Below, one piece after another: positions 20,024 through 28,474 of a stretch of 64,000 nucleotides of DNA. The stretch comes from Jannaschia sp. GRR-S6-38 (lineage in GTDB: Bacteria; Pseudomonadota; Alphaproteobacteria; Rhodobacterales; Rhodobacteraceae). A program made the position numbers and the translations under genes. Within the stretch, counting starts at the first letter, position 1. Every line of letters begins with the position of its first letter. The notes beneath the pieces were generated by a model. It saw only the letters and a list, made by a program, of their open reading frames with translations, made no database searches and was not told the origin of the DNA. Location of the stretch: positions 3,059,501 through 3,123,500 of the forward strand of contig NZ_CP122537.1 of assembly GCF_029853695.1 (NCBI RefSeq), given 5' to 3'.

Positions 20024-20104
20024 GAGTATTTGCAGACCCGTGATGCCCCTGGCGGCGCGTTAAGGTTAACGTGGGCCCCGTCAATCACGGGTCCGAAAAT
20101 ACTC
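20024..20104. repeat. Intergenic inverted repeat (21-bp arms) with a nested palindrome
   Basis: The left arm (20024-20044, starting GAGTATTTGCAGACCC) and the right arm (20084-20104) are inverted copies that match at 19 of 21 positions and are separated by 39 bp. The spacer holds a second perfect palindrome, CGTTAA-GG-TTAACG (20058-20071). The element fills the spacer between the selO start and the 3' end of the nucleoside hydrolase gene. It could be a transcriptional punctuation hairpin, a protein-binding site, or a small dispersed repeat. No other copy with both arms is seen in this window. Confidence 0.7.
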
Positions 20105-20132
20105 ACGGCGGACGCGCGCCGACGGCGCGATC

Positions 20133-21065
20133 TCACAACCGCGCGATCCGCTCGGTCAGCATCGCGTAGAACCCGTCGGCGTCCACATCCCCGATGAACA
20201 GCGCATTGGCGGCCCGGTCGGTCACGCGCCACCAGTCGGCGACGGTCATGCCCCGGGTCAGCGGGCTCTCGACCTCGACTTCCACATTGACCTCGCGGCC
20301 CTTGAACAGATCCGGGTTCAGCAGCCAGGCGATCACGCAGGGATCGTGCAGCGGCGCGCCCTCGGAGCCGTATTTCTCCCGGTCGAAGCGCTCGAAGAAG
20401 CCGGTCCAGCCCGCGACGACCTCGCCCACGCGGCCCGCCGCGGCGAAGCCCGCGTTGCGCGCCCGCGTCGTCAGCGCCTTGTGGGTGGCGTCGAGCGGCA
20501 GGACGGTCAGCGGCACGCCCGATCGAAATACGGCCCGCGCCGCCTCGGGGTCGACGAAGATGTTGAACTCGGCCGCGGGCGTGATGTTGCCCACCTCAAA
20601 ATAGGCACCGCCCATCAGCACGATGCGGTCGATCCGGCCCGCGATGTCGGGGGCGCGGGCCAGCGCGGTCGCGATATTGGTGAGCGGGCCAAGCGGGCAG
20701 AGCGTGACCGCGCCCGGCGCCTCGGCGCGCAGCGTCTCGATGATCCAGTCGACGGCATGGGCGTCCTGCAGGGCCATCGCCGGGTCGGGCAGCTCGGCCC
20801 CGTCCAGCCCGGTCTTGCCATGCACGTGCTCGGCGGTGACCAGATCGCGCGCGATCGGCCGGTCGCAGCCCGCGAAGACCGGGATATCGCTCCGCCCGGC
20901 CAGCTCGCAGACGATTCGCGCGTTCCGGGCGGTCAGGTCGAGCGGCACATTGCCCGCGACGGCGGTCAGGCCCAGCACATCCAGCTCGGGTGAGGCCAGC
21001 GCCAGCAGGATGGCGACGGCGTCGTCCTGGCCGGGATCGGTGTCGATGATGATCTTGCGCGTCAT
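20133..21065 (-). CDS. Inosine-uridine preferring nucleoside hydrolase
   Basis: This is a predicted ribonucleoside N-glycosidase of 310 residues that splits nucleosides into base and ribose for salvage. The calcium-binding DTDPGQDDAVAI motif is at residues 8-19. The family signatures LCPLGPLTNIATAL, VLMGGAYFEVGNITPAAEFNIFVDP (active-site Asn and Asp) and the late HDPCVIAWLL are all present. An ATG at 21083 would add six residues; 21065 fits the family start (MTRKIIIDTD). No nucleoside transporter is adjacent; it lies downstream of the iron-binding protein gene. Confidence 0.9.
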   Translation of the reverse strand: MTRKIIIDTDPGQDDAVAILLALASPELDVLGLTAVAGNVPLDLTARNARIVCELAGRSDIPVFAGCDRPIARDLVTAEHVHGKTGLDGAELPDPAMALQDAHAVDWIIETLRAEAPGAVTLCPLGPLTNIATALARAPDIAGRIDRIVLMGGAYFEVGNITPAAEFNIFVDPEAARAVFRSGVPLTVLPLDATHKALTTRARNAGFAAAGRVGEVVAGWTGFFERFDREKYGSEGAPLHDPCVIAWLLNPDLFKGREVNVEVEVESPLTRGMTVADWWRVTDRAANALFIGDVDADGFYAMLTERIARL

Positions 21066-21209
21066 GGCCGCCAACCTGACCACGGGCGCGCGAATGTCCA
21101 GAGCGCGCGCCGCCGAATGCGGATGGCGCGCCCCGGTCGCCCGGAGCGCGCCGAAGCGCCGCCCGTTCGCGGGACCGGGCCCCGCCGGCGCGGCCCTTTC
21201 GCGCGGACC

Positions 21210-22223
21210 TTAGCTGCCGGCGTCGAAATCGACCTCCTCGACCAGCTTCAGCGCCTCGGCGCGGTGCGAGGCGATGGCGGTCAGGTCGGTCGTGTCGGCC
21301 GCCAGCTCGCCCCAGCCCGCGACGAGATCCGAGGGCGCCACCTCGGGCGAGGCGGGATACTCGTAGACCACGTCGGCATAGATGGACTGCGCCTCGGGCG
21401 AGGAGAGATACTCCATGAAGGCCAGCGCCTCCTCGCGGTTCGCCGCGCCCTCGACCATCGCCACGCCCGAGATGTTTACATGCGTGCCTTCGCCATCGGC
21501 GAAACTCGGGAAGGCGATGCGGACCGAATTGGCCCAGGCTTCCTGCTCGGGGTCGTTCAGCATGGCGCCCATGTAATAGGTGTTGCCCAGGCTGATGTCG
21601 CATTCGCCGGCCCAGATCGACTTGACCTGCGCGCGGTCGTTGCCCTCGGGCGCCTTGGCGAGATTGGCCTTCACGCCTTCCAGCCAGTCGCGGGTCGCCT
21701 CGACGCCGTTATGCTCGATCATCGCCGAGATCAGGCCGATCGTGTAGACATGCGTGCCCGAGCGGGTGCAGATCCGGTCCTGCCATTTCGGGTCGGCCAG
21801 GTCCTCGTAGGTGGTCACCTCGCCCGGCGCCACGCGGTCCTTGCTGGCATAGACGATGCGCGCGCGAGTGGTCAGCCCGTACCAATGGCCGTCATCGTCG
21901 CGCAGCGCGTCGGGGATGTTGGCGTTCAGCACCTCGCTTTCGACCGCCTGCGTCACCCCCGCCTCCTTGGCCTCGGCCAGGCGCGAGATGTCGACGGTGA
22001 AGACCAGGTCGGCGGGCGAGCGCGGGCCCTCGGCGACCAGCCGCTCGGTGATGCCCTTGTCGATATAGACGACGTTGGCGGTGTGGCCGGTCGCGGCCTC
22101 GAAGCCGTCGACGAGCGGCTGGATCAGCTCGGGCTGGCGATAGGAATAGACATTGACCTCGCCCGCGAGCGCGGGGGCGGCCAGCGTCAGGGCGGTGGTG
22201 GCGAGGATGGACGTGCGAAGCAT
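21210..22223 (-). CDS. Periplasmic Fe(3+)-binding protein of an ABC transporter (FbpA/FutA type)
   Basis: This is a predicted ferric-iron-binding protein of 337 residues. A Sec signal peptide (residues 1-20, cleavage after ALA) is followed by EVNVYSYRQPELIQPL, the N-terminal strand of family members. The tyrosine pair that clamps iron is visible as GNTYYMGA (Tyr216-Tyr217). The permease and ATPase are not adjacent; a matching type of ATPase lies about 18 kb away at 40.4 kb. A plausible promoter overlaps the end of mazG. Confidence 0.9.
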   Translation of the reverse strand: MLRTSILATTALTLAAPALAGEVNVYSYRQPELIQPLVDGFEAATGHTANVVYIDKGITERLVAEGPRSPADLVFTVDISRLAEAKEAGVTQAVESEVLNANIPDALRDDDGHWYGLTTRARIVYASKDRVAPGEVTTYEDLADPKWQDRICTRSGTHVYTIGLISAMIEHNGVEATRDWLEGVKANLAKAPEGNDRAQVKSIWAGECDISLGNTYYMGAMLNDPEQEAWANSVRIAFPSFADGEGTHVNISGVAMVEGAANREEALAFMEYLSSPEAQSIYADVVYEYPASPEVAPSDLVAGWGELAADTTDLTAIASHRAEALKLVEEVDFDAGS

Positions 22224-22250
22224 TCGGGCCTCCGTTCTGTTGGTGACCCC

Positions 22251-22279
22251 GATATTTCCGAGTCTTTTTGTCAGGTCAA
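22251..22279 (-). promoter_or_regulatory. Candidate promoter of the iron-binding protein gene
   Basis: Read on the minus strand, TTGACC (22279-22274) and AATATC (22256-22251) are spaced by 17 bp, ideal for a sigma-70 promoter. They lie just upstream of the iron-binding protein start at 22223 and overlap the last codon of mazG. The spacer is AT-rich (TGACAAAAAGACTCGG), where an iron-responsive operator could sit, but I do not recognise a defined box. Confidence 0.5.
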
Positions 22280-23097
22280 TCCCGACTTTTCTTGTCGGAC
22301 ATTTTTTCGCGTGCCTTCGCCGCGTCCCAGAGCGCGTCCATCTCGGCTAGGTCGCTTTCCGCCGGGCTGCGGCCGAGCCGGGCCAGCGCGTCCTCGATCT
22401 CGGCGAAGCGACGGGTGAACTTGGCGTTGGCACCGCGCAGCGCTTCTTCGGGGTCGACGCCCAGATGGCGCGCGAGGTTGGCCATGACGAAGAGCATGTC
22501 GCCCATCTCCTCGGCCAGCGCGGCCGGGCCCAGCCGGTCGCGCGCCTCGACCAGCTCGGCGGCCTCCTCGCGCAGCTTGTCCAGCACCGCGGTGGTCTCG
22601 GGCCAGTCGAACCCGACCCGCGCCGCGCGGTTCTGCAGCTTCACCGCGCGCAGCAGGGCCGGCAGGCCCAGCGCCACCCCGTCCAGCGTGCGCCGGCCCG
22701 CGCGTTCCTTCGCCTTGGCGGCCTCCCAATCGGCGATCTGCTGTTCGGCCGATTTCTCACGCGAGGCGTCGCCCCAGATATGCGGATGCCGGTCCACCAT
22801 CTTCTGCGCCACGCGCTCGGCGATGGAGTGGAAGTCGAAGCGGCCCTCCTCCTCGCCCATTTGGGCGTGGTAGACGACCTGCAGCAGCAGATCGCCCAGC
22901 TCGCCCTCCATCTCGTCCCACGCGTCGCGCTCGATCGCGTCGGCCACCTCGTAGGCTTCCTCGATCGTGTAGGGCGCGATGGAGGCGAAATCCTGCTCGA
23001 TATCCCAAGGGCAGCCCGTTTCCGGATCGCGCAGCCGCGCCATGATCGCCAGGAGCCGCGGCAGGCCGCCGCCCGGTGTCCTGCAGATGTCGTCCAT
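22276..23097 (-). CDS. mazG: Nucleoside triphosphate pyrophosphohydrolase MazG
   Basis: MazG hydrolyses (d)NTPs to the monophosphate and pyrophosphate and acts in nucleotide-pool cleaning. The 273-residue protein contains two MazG repeats. The first has CPWDIEQDFASIAPYTIEEAYEV and the metal-binding EGELGDLLLQVVYHAQ; the second has LREEAAELVEA and EEMGDMLFVMANLARHL. The order ExxE...ExxD in each repeat is intact, so both look able to bind metal. The N-terminal start is supported by the family sequence (LPRLLAIMARLRDP). Confidence 0.92.
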   Translation of the reverse strand: MDDICRTPGGGLPRLLAIMARLRDPETGCPWDIEQDFASIAPYTIEEAYEVADAIERDAWDEMEGELGDLLLQVVYHAQMGEEEGRFDFHSIAERVAQKMVDRHPHIWGDASREKSAEQQIADWEAAKAKERAGRRTLDGVALGLPALLRAVKLQNRAARVGFDWPETTAVLDKLREEAAELVEARDRLGPAALAEEMGDMLFVMANLARHLGVDPEEALRGANAKFTRRFAEIEDALARLGRSPAESDLAEMDALWDAAKAREKMSDKKSRD

Positions 23098-23153
23098 TGC
23101 GAAGCCCCTTCCGTTGCCGTCATGTGGGCCGAAGCCCAGCCGGAGGACAAGCC

Positions 23154-24317
23154 ATGCCCGTCATCAACTCGATCGCCGCCATGCAACCCGAGATGCAGGA
23201 TTGGCGCCGCTGGCTGCACCGCAACCCGGAGCTGCAATTCGACCTGCCGAAGACCTCGGGCTTCGTGGCGCGCAAGCTGCGCGAATTCGGCGTGGACGAG
23301 ATCCACGAGGGGATCGCGACCTCCGGCATCGTCGCCATCATCGAGGGCCGGGGCGACGGCCCGACCATCGGGCTGCGCGCCGACATGGACGCGCTGCCCA
23401 TCCCCGAGGCGACGGGCGCGGAGCACGCCTCCGAGACGCCGGGCAAGATGCATGCCTGCGGCCATGACGGGCACACGACGATGCTGCTGGGCGCCGCGAA
23501 ATACCTCGCCGAGACGCGCAACTTCTCGGGCCGCGTCGCGCTGATCTTCCAACCGGCCGAGGAATCCGGCGGCGGCGGCGAGGTCATGGTGCAGGAAGGC
23601 GTGTTGGACCGGTTCGGCATCGGCCAGGTCTTCGGCATCCACAACGCGCCCGGCCGGCCCGAGGGCGAATTCTTCGTCAACCCGGGCCCGCTTCTGGCCT
23701 CGGTGGACGAGTTCAACTTCACGATCCGCGGGCTTGGCGGCCACGCCGCCCTGCCGCACGAGACGCGCGACCCGGTCGTCGCGGCGCTGGGCCTCGGCCA
23801 TGCGCTCCAGACGGTCGTCAGCCGCAACCACCGCGCCACCGACGACCTCGTCCTGTCGATCACCCAGATCCATGCGGGCTCGGCCAATAATGTGGTCCCG
23901 GCCGAGGCGCTTCTGTCGGGCACGGTCCGTACCTTCGACGACGCGGTGCGCGACATGGCCGAACGGCGCATCCGCGCCATCGGGGACGGGATCGCGGCCA
24001 CCTACGATGTCGAGGTCGAGCTCCACTACGACCGCGGCTACCCGCCCACGATCAACGACCCGGACCGCGCGGGTTTCGCCGCCGACGTGGCGCGCGACGT
24101 GGTGGGCGACGGCAAGGTCGATCCGGACGTCATGCGCGAGATGGGCGCGGAGGATTTCGCCTACATGCTGCAGGCCCGCCCGGGCGCTTACCTGTTCCTC
24201 GGCGCGGGCGAGGGGGCGGGGCTGCACCACCCGGAATACGACTTCAACGACCGCATCGCGCCCATCGGGGCGAGCTTCTTCGCCCGGCTGGTGGAGACGG
24301 CGCAACCGGTGGGGTGA
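23154..24317 (+). CDS. M20-family amidohydrolase (hippurate/N-acyl-amino-acid hydrolase type)
   Basis: This is a predicted zinc/manganese amidohydrolase of 387 residues that cleaves N-acyl amino acids or related amides. Landmarks are WLHRNPELQFD at the N-terminus, GLRADMDALPIPE, the metal-binding HACGHDGHTTMLLG (Cys102, His104), QPAEESGGGGEVM (Glu136/Glu137), the dimerisation-domain GLGGHAALPH, and late MGAEDFAYML. The ATG at 23154 has GGAGG seven bases upstream. It is divergent from mazG. The family is broad and the true substrate is unknown. Confidence 0.88.
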   Translation: MPVINSIAAMQPEMQDWRRWLHRNPELQFDLPKTSGFVARKLREFGVDEIHEGIATSGIVAIIEGRGDGPTIGLRADMDALPIPEATGAEHASETPGKMHACGHDGHTTMLLGAAKYLAETRNFSGRVALIFQPAEESGGGGEVMVQEGVLDRFGIGQVFGIHNAPGRPEGEFFVNPGPLLASVDEFNFTIRGLGGHAALPHETRDPVVAALGLGHALQTVVSRNHRATDDLVLSITQIHAGSANNVVPAEALLSGTVRTFDDAVRDMAERRIRAIGDGIAATYDVEVELHYDRGYPPTINDPDRAGFAADVARDVVGDGKVDPDVMREMGAEDFAYMLQARPGAYLFLGAGEGAGLHHPEYDFNDRIAPIGASFFARLVETAQPVG

Positions 24318-24396
24318 ATCGGGCGCGCATGCTAGGCTGGCGCGCGGGCCACGGATCCCGGCCCGCCGCGTTTAACCAGTCTCCGGGAGTTCGCCG

Positions 24397-24738
24397 ATGC
24401 GCCGCCTTTCGCTGTCCGCTTTCCTGTGCGCCACCATCCTCGCCGCGCCCGCCCTGCGGGCCCAGCAGCTCGACGTGCCCATCGTGATCGACTGCGACCA
24501 GTCGCAGGAACAGGCGGCCTGCTACTCCGTCGGCACGGTGATGGGGCTCGATCCGAACGGCGACGGCTTCCTCGCGGTGCGCAGCGGGCCGGGCTCGGAT
24601 TTCCGGATGATCGATAAGCTCGTGAATGGCGACCGGGTGATGGGCATCACCCAGCAGGGGCCTTGGGTCGGCCTCGTCTATCGCGACGACCGCAAGGGTT
24701 GGGCGCATGGCAACTGGATCGGGAACTGGATCCCCTGA
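24397..24738 (+). CDS. Secreted SH3-domain protein
   Basis: This is a 113-residue exported protein. Residues 1-22 form a Sec signal peptide (MRRLSLSAFLCATILAAPAL). The mature part is one bacterial SH3 (SH3b) domain with GFLAVRSGPGSDFRMIDKLVNG and WVGLVYRDDRKGWAHGNWI. Such small domains bind peptidoglycan or other envelope components. Two Cys residues (in IDCDQSQEQAACYS) may form a disulfide in the periplasm. GGGAG lies seven bases before the ATG. The 3' end faces gluQRS. Confidence 0.85.
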   Translation: MRRLSLSAFLCATILAAPALRAQQLDVPIVIDCDQSQEQAACYSVGTVMGLDPNGDGFLAVRSGPGSDFRMIDKLVNGDRVMGITQQGPWVGLVYRDDRKGWAHGNWIGNWIP

Positions 24739-24745
24739 CCGCGTC

Positions 24746-25570
24746 TCAGTCCGGCGCGATCCGGCTCTCCCGCAGCCGCGCGATCAGCGCGTCGGCCGTC
24801 CAGCCCGCGGCGCGGTAGCTGGCGAGGCTGCGCGCGTCGTCGCGCTTGGCCAGCCGCTTGCCCGCCGCGTCGCGGACGAGGTCGTGATGCAGGTAATCGG
24901 GCGTCGGCAGGCCCAGCAGGCCCTGCAGCGCGACATGGATCGGCGTCGCCTCGGCCAGATCCTCGCCGCGTGTCACGAGGTCAATGGCCTGCGCCGCGTC
25001 GTCGACCACCACGGCCAGGTGATACGACGTGCCCATGTCGCGCCGCGCGAGCACTGGATCGCCGATCGTCCGGCGGAAGGTCGCGCCATCCATCCCGCGC
25101 GACGCGCCCCGCTCGGTCCAGCGCAGATTGCCCAGCGCGGCCGCGTCGAGGCGCAGCGCAACGCCCGCGGGCCGCGGCCCCGCGCGCGAGGCGCCGCGAC
25201 AGGTTCCGGGATAGACCACGCCGTCCGGGCCCAGCAGCGGCGCGCCCTCCTGCGGGGCCGCGGCGGCCTGGAGGATGTCGCGCCGATTGCAACTGCACGG
25301 ATAGAGCAGCCCGCGCGCCCAGAGCCGGTCCAGCGCCGCGCCATAGGCCGCCATCCGCTCGGACTGGCGCATCACCGGCTCCGGCCAGTCGAGGCCGAGC
25401 CAGCGCAGGTCGTCATAGATCGCGGCCTCCCATTCGGGGCGGGCGCGCGCCTGGTCGATATCCTCGATCCGCAGCAGCATCCGCCCGTGATCGGCGGCGA
25501 CCAGCGCGGCCCAGGCATGGCCCAGATGCAGCGGCCCGGTGGGCGAGGGCGCGAAACGCGTGCGCGTCAC
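24746..25570 (-). CDS. gluQRS: Glutamyl-Q tRNA(Asp) synthetase
   Basis: GluQRS is a shortened paralogue of glutamyl-tRNA synthetase that attaches glutamate to queuosine in the anticodon of tRNA(Asp). The 274-residue protein keeps the catalytic fold: the HIGH-like motif in FAPSPTGPLHLGHAWAA, LRIEDIDQARARP, a zinc site with CSC and a later Cys (YPCSCNRRDI, YPGTC), and a KMSKS-like GKRLAKRDDARS. It lacks the anticodon-binding domain present in gltX at 58.6 kb. The start is GTG, overlapping the stop of the upstream methyltransferase (GTGA), so the pair is coupled. Confidence 0.9.
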   Translation of the reverse strand: MTRTRFAPSPTGPLHLGHAWAALVAADHGRMLLRIEDIDQARARPEWEAAIYDDLRWLGLDWPEPVMRQSERMAAYGAALDRLWARGLLYPCSCNRRDILQAAAAPQEGAPLLGPDGVVYPGTCRGASRAGPRPAGVALRLDAAALGNLRWTERGASRGMDGATFRRTIGDPVLARRDMGTSYHLAVVVDDAAQAIDLVTRGEDLAEATPIHVALQGLLGLPTPDYLHHDLVRDAAGKRLAKRDDARSLASYRAAGWTADALIARLRESRIAPD

Positions 25571-26184
25571 GTCCGCCGCAGGACGTAGACCGTCGAGCTG
25601 CGCGCGCCGTCCTTCGTGGGCACGTGGGGCCCGTGTTCGGCCGAGAGCAGCAGCACGCGGCCGTCGAGCTGCGCATCGGTCAGCGCCTGCAAATAGGACC
25701 GCTCGCGCAGGGCCGCCTCGTTGAAACTCAGCGCCAGCAGCGCGCCCGCAGCCATGCCCGCCAGCACGTCATCGAGCACCCCGGCCGGGGCCGCGCCCGT
25801 GCTGATGACGCCCGTCGCGACCACCGCTGCGTAGGCGCGGGCCTCGGGCACCGCGCCCGGTGTTCCCAGCGTCAGGTCGCGGTAGACGCCCTTGGCGCGC
25901 GCCTGTTCCAGCATTTCGGCCGACACGTCGATCCCGTCCAGCGTGGTGAAGCCCGCCTCGGCCAGCGCCATGCCCGACAGCCCCGTGCCGCAGCCGAAAT
26001 CCAGCACCGGCGCGGCCCGGTCGGAGAGCTGCGCGGCCAAGGCGGCGGCGACGCGCGCGGGCGTGGCGTAGCCGGCGGCGATCAGGTCGGCGTCGTAGCG
26101 CGTGGCCCAATCGGCGTAGATCTCCATCGTCTCCTCGACGGAGCGGGGCTGCCACAGGCCCTCGGGCATCTTCGGATCGCTCAT
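25567..26184 (-). CDS. SAM-dependent methyltransferase, target unknown
   Basis: This is a class I (Rossmann-fold) methyltransferase of 205 residues. Motif I is VLDFGCGTGLSGMALAEAGF, the acidic motif II is GIDVSAEMLEQARAKG, and the N-terminal SVEETMEIYADWATRYDADL is typical of WBSCR27/Methyltransf_11-like enzymes. It stands between trmFO (4 bp) and gluQRS (4-bp overlap), two tRNA-modification genes, so an RNA substrate is conceivable but not shown. I chose ATG 26184; the frame extends into trmFO, which is unlikely to be translated. Confidence 0.82.
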   Translation of the reverse strand: MSDPKMPEGLWQPRSVEETMEIYADWATRYDADLIAAGYATPARVAAALAAQLSDRAAPVLDFGCGTGLSGMALAEAGFTTLDGIDVSAEMLEQARAKGVYRDLTLGTPGAVPEARAYAAVVATGVISTGAAPAGVLDDVLAGMAAGALLALSFNEAALRERSYLQALTDAQLDGRVLLLSAEHGPHVPTKDGARSSTVYVLRRT

Positions 26185-26188
26185 CGCC

Positions 26189-27538
26189 TCACTCCGCCGC
26201 TTCGCGCAAGCCCAGCCAGCCCGTCCAGTCGGCCTTGGCCCGGTCGGTATAAAGCTTGTAGCGCGCCGCCCGGTTGCGCCGGCCGCCACGCGCGTCGACC
26301 GGTGGGAACAGCCCGAAATTGACGTTCATCGGCTGGAAGGTCTTGGCCTCCGCGCCGCCGGTGATGTGGGTGACCAGCGCGCCCATCGCGGTCGTCTGCG
26401 GCACTGGGGGCAGGGCGTGGCCCCGCATCTCGGCCGCGGCCATCCGGCCGGCCAGCAGGCCCATCGCGGCCGACTCGACATAGCCCTCGACCCCGGTGAT
26501 CTGGCCCGCGAAGCGGATATGCGGCTTCGAGCGCAGCCGCATCTGCGCGTCCAGCAGCGTGGGCGAGTTGATGAAGGTGTTGCGGTGGATCCCGCCCAAC
26601 CGCGCGAAACTGGCATCCTGCAACCCGGGAATCATCGCGAAAACAGACTTCTGCGCGCCGTACGTCATCTTGGTCTGGAAGCCCACGATGTTGTAGAGCG
26701 TGCCCAGCGCGTTGTCGCGGCGCAGCTGCACCACGGCATAGGCCTTCTCGGTCGGATTGTGCGGGTTGGTCAGGCCCACCGGCTTCATCGGCCCGAAGCG
26801 CAGCGTCTCGCGCCCGCGCTCGGCCATGACCTCGATGGGCAGGCAGCCGTCGAAATAGCCGGCGGTCTCGCCCGGCTTGAACTCGGTTTTGTCGGCGGCG
26901 AGCAGCGCGTCGATGAAGGCCTCGTATTCGGCCTTCGTCATCGGGCAATTGATATAGGCGGTGCGCTCGTCTTCCGTCTCGCCCTTGTCGTAGCGCGACT
27001 GGCGCCAGGCCACCGACATGTCGATCGTGTCGGCATGCACGATGGGGGCGATGGCGTCGAAGAAGGCCAAGCTGTCCTGCCCGGCCTCGGCGGCGATGGC
27101 CTGCGCCAGGCCCGAGCCCGTCAGCGGCCCGGTCGCGATGATCCAGTGGCCCGCATCGGGCAGGGCGGTGACCTCTTCGCCCACCACCTCGATCAGGGGA
27201 TGGGCCCGCAGCCGCGCGGTGACGGCCTCGGCGAAGGGGTCGCGATCGACGGCCAGCGCCCCGCCCGCGGGCAGGCGGTGGGCATCGGCCATCTCCATGA
27301 TCAGCCCGCCCGCGGCGCGCATTTCCCAATGCAAAAGGCCCACGGCGTTCTGCTCGTCATCGTCGGAGCGGAAGGAGTTCGAGCAGACCATCTCGGCCAG
27401 CGACCCGGTGCGATGCGCGAAGGTCCCGACCTTCGGGCGCATTTCGTGGATGGTGACGGGCACGCCCGCCTGCGCCGCCTGCCACGCGGCCTCGGACCCG
27501 GCCATGCCGCCGCCCACGATGTGCAATCTGTCTGTCAT
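26189..27538 (-). CDS. trmFO: Folate-dependent tRNA (uracil-54-C5)-methyltransferase
   Basis: TrmFO makes ribothymidine at position 54 of tRNA using methylenetetrahydrofolate and FADH2. The 449-residue protein has the FAD-binding [17 protein letters not shown] at the N-terminus, [20 protein letters not shown] with the conserved Cys52, [13 protein letters not shown] with the second conserved Cys, and the C-terminal NVNFGLFP. Full length and all signatures are present. It heads the trmFO-methyltransferase-gluQRS group. Confidence 0.95.
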   Translation of the reverse strand: MTDRLHIVGGGMAGSEAAWQAAQAGVPVTIHEMRPKVGTFAHRTGSLAEMVCSNSFRSDDDEQNAVGLLHWEMRAAGGLIMEMADAHRLPAGGALAVDRDPFAEAVTARLRAHPLIEVVGEEVTALPDAGHWIIATGPLTGSGLAQAIAAEAGQDSLAFFDAIAPIVHADTIDMSVAWRQSRYDKGETEDERTAYINCPMTKAEYEAFIDALLAADKTEFKPGETAGYFDGCLPIEVMAERGRETLRFGPMKPVGLTNPHNPTEKAYAVVQLRRDNALGTLYNIVGFQTKMTYGAQKSVFAMIPGLQDASFARLGGIHRNTFINSPTLLDAQMRLRSKPHIRFAGQITGVEGYVESAAMGLLAGRMAAAEMRGHALPPVPQTTAMGALVTHITGGAEAKTFQPMNVNFGLFPPVDARGGRRNRAARYKLYTDRAKADWTGWLGLREAAE

Positions 27539-27583
27539 GGTGGCCTCAATACGCCCTTCGCGCAGGTGACGAAAGGGCTGGGC

Positions 27584-28417
27584 TCAGGACGCTTCGGCGC
27601 TTTCGCAGAACCAGTCGACCAGCGCGCGCAGCGTCGCGTCGCCATGCCGCGTCTCGTGATAGGCGATCCACAGCTCGCCCGGGATCGCGTTGTCCGGCAG
27701 GTCGGCGCGGACGAGGCCGTGCTCCGGAAGCACCATGAAATCGGGCAGCATCCCGGGCATGCCCGTGGCCCGCACCATGTCGAGGACCATCGGCATCTCC
27801 TCGACCCGGTAATTCGGGTCGGAATTGGCGTCGCGATACACGTCACGGAGCATGTCGGCATCTGGGTAGCGATGCGACAGGCCGATCCAGTCGCCGTTGA
27901 GCCTGTGATCCTTGCCATGGAAGACGCAGAGCGCGTAGTCGCGGAACTTCCGCGCCTTCAGGCGGCCGCCCTCGGGCCGGCCCACGCGGATCTGGATGTC
28001 GGCCTCGCCCAGGCCCTGGGCGAAGACCTTCTCGGTGAGGGTCAGGCGCACGTTGGGCAGCCGCGATGACAGCTCGGCCGTGTGCGGCATCACGTAGTGG
28101 AAATGCACCGCGGGCGGGGCCGCGACCTCCATCAGGACCGGTTCGGACGCGGTCTCGGTCGCAAGCGCCGGCAGCTCGCCGCGCAGCCGGTGGTCGATGC
28201 CCTCCGCGATCTCGGCCAGCCGTTTCGCCGCGGCGGTGGCCACGAAGGCGCTGCCGCGCTTCTCGAAGAGCGGCAGGCCGATCTCCTGGCTGATCCGGTC
28301 GATCCGCCGCGACACGGTGGCGACATTGGTGTCGAGAAAGCGCGCCGCCGCAGACATTGTGCCGTGGCGGGTCATCGCCAGCACGAAGCGCAGGTCGTCC
28401 CAATTGTCCAAGGCCAT
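27584..28417 (-). CDS. LysR-family regulator (paralogue 1)
   Basis: This is a 277-residue LysR-type transcription regulator. The N-terminal helix-turn-helix is HGTMSAAARFLDTNVATVSRRIDRI, followed by the linker helix and a co-inducer-binding domain. GGGAG lies seven bases before the ATG. The protein is strikingly similar to the next gene throughout: both begin with NWDDL and share TMSAAARFL, TNVATVSRRIDRI and LPLFEKRG/RPLFEKRG, as well as FAQGLGEADIQIR/LQIR and LWIAYHETRHGD. No divergent target gene is present, so the regulated function is unknown. The effector domain uses an IAYHETRHGDATLRALVDWF ending seen in the paralogue too. Confidence 0.9.
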   Translation of the reverse strand: MALDNWDDLRFVLAMTRHGTMSAAARFLDTNVATVSRRIDRISQEIGLPLFEKRGSAFVATAAAKRLAEIAEGIDHRLRGELPALATETASEPVLMEVAAPPAVHFHYVMPHTAELSSRLPNVRLTLTEKVFAQGLGEADIQIRVGRPEGGRLKARKFRDYALCVFHGKDHRLNGDWIGLSHRYPDADMLRDVYRDANSDPNYRVEEMPMVLDMVRATGMPGMLPDFMVLPEHGLVRADLPDNAIPGELWIAYHETRHGDATLRALVDWFCESAEAS

Positions 28418-28474
28418 CGCCGGCTCCCGTTCTGTTGCGCCCCCGCGGGGCGCGGCGTCATCCTTCGCGGCGCG

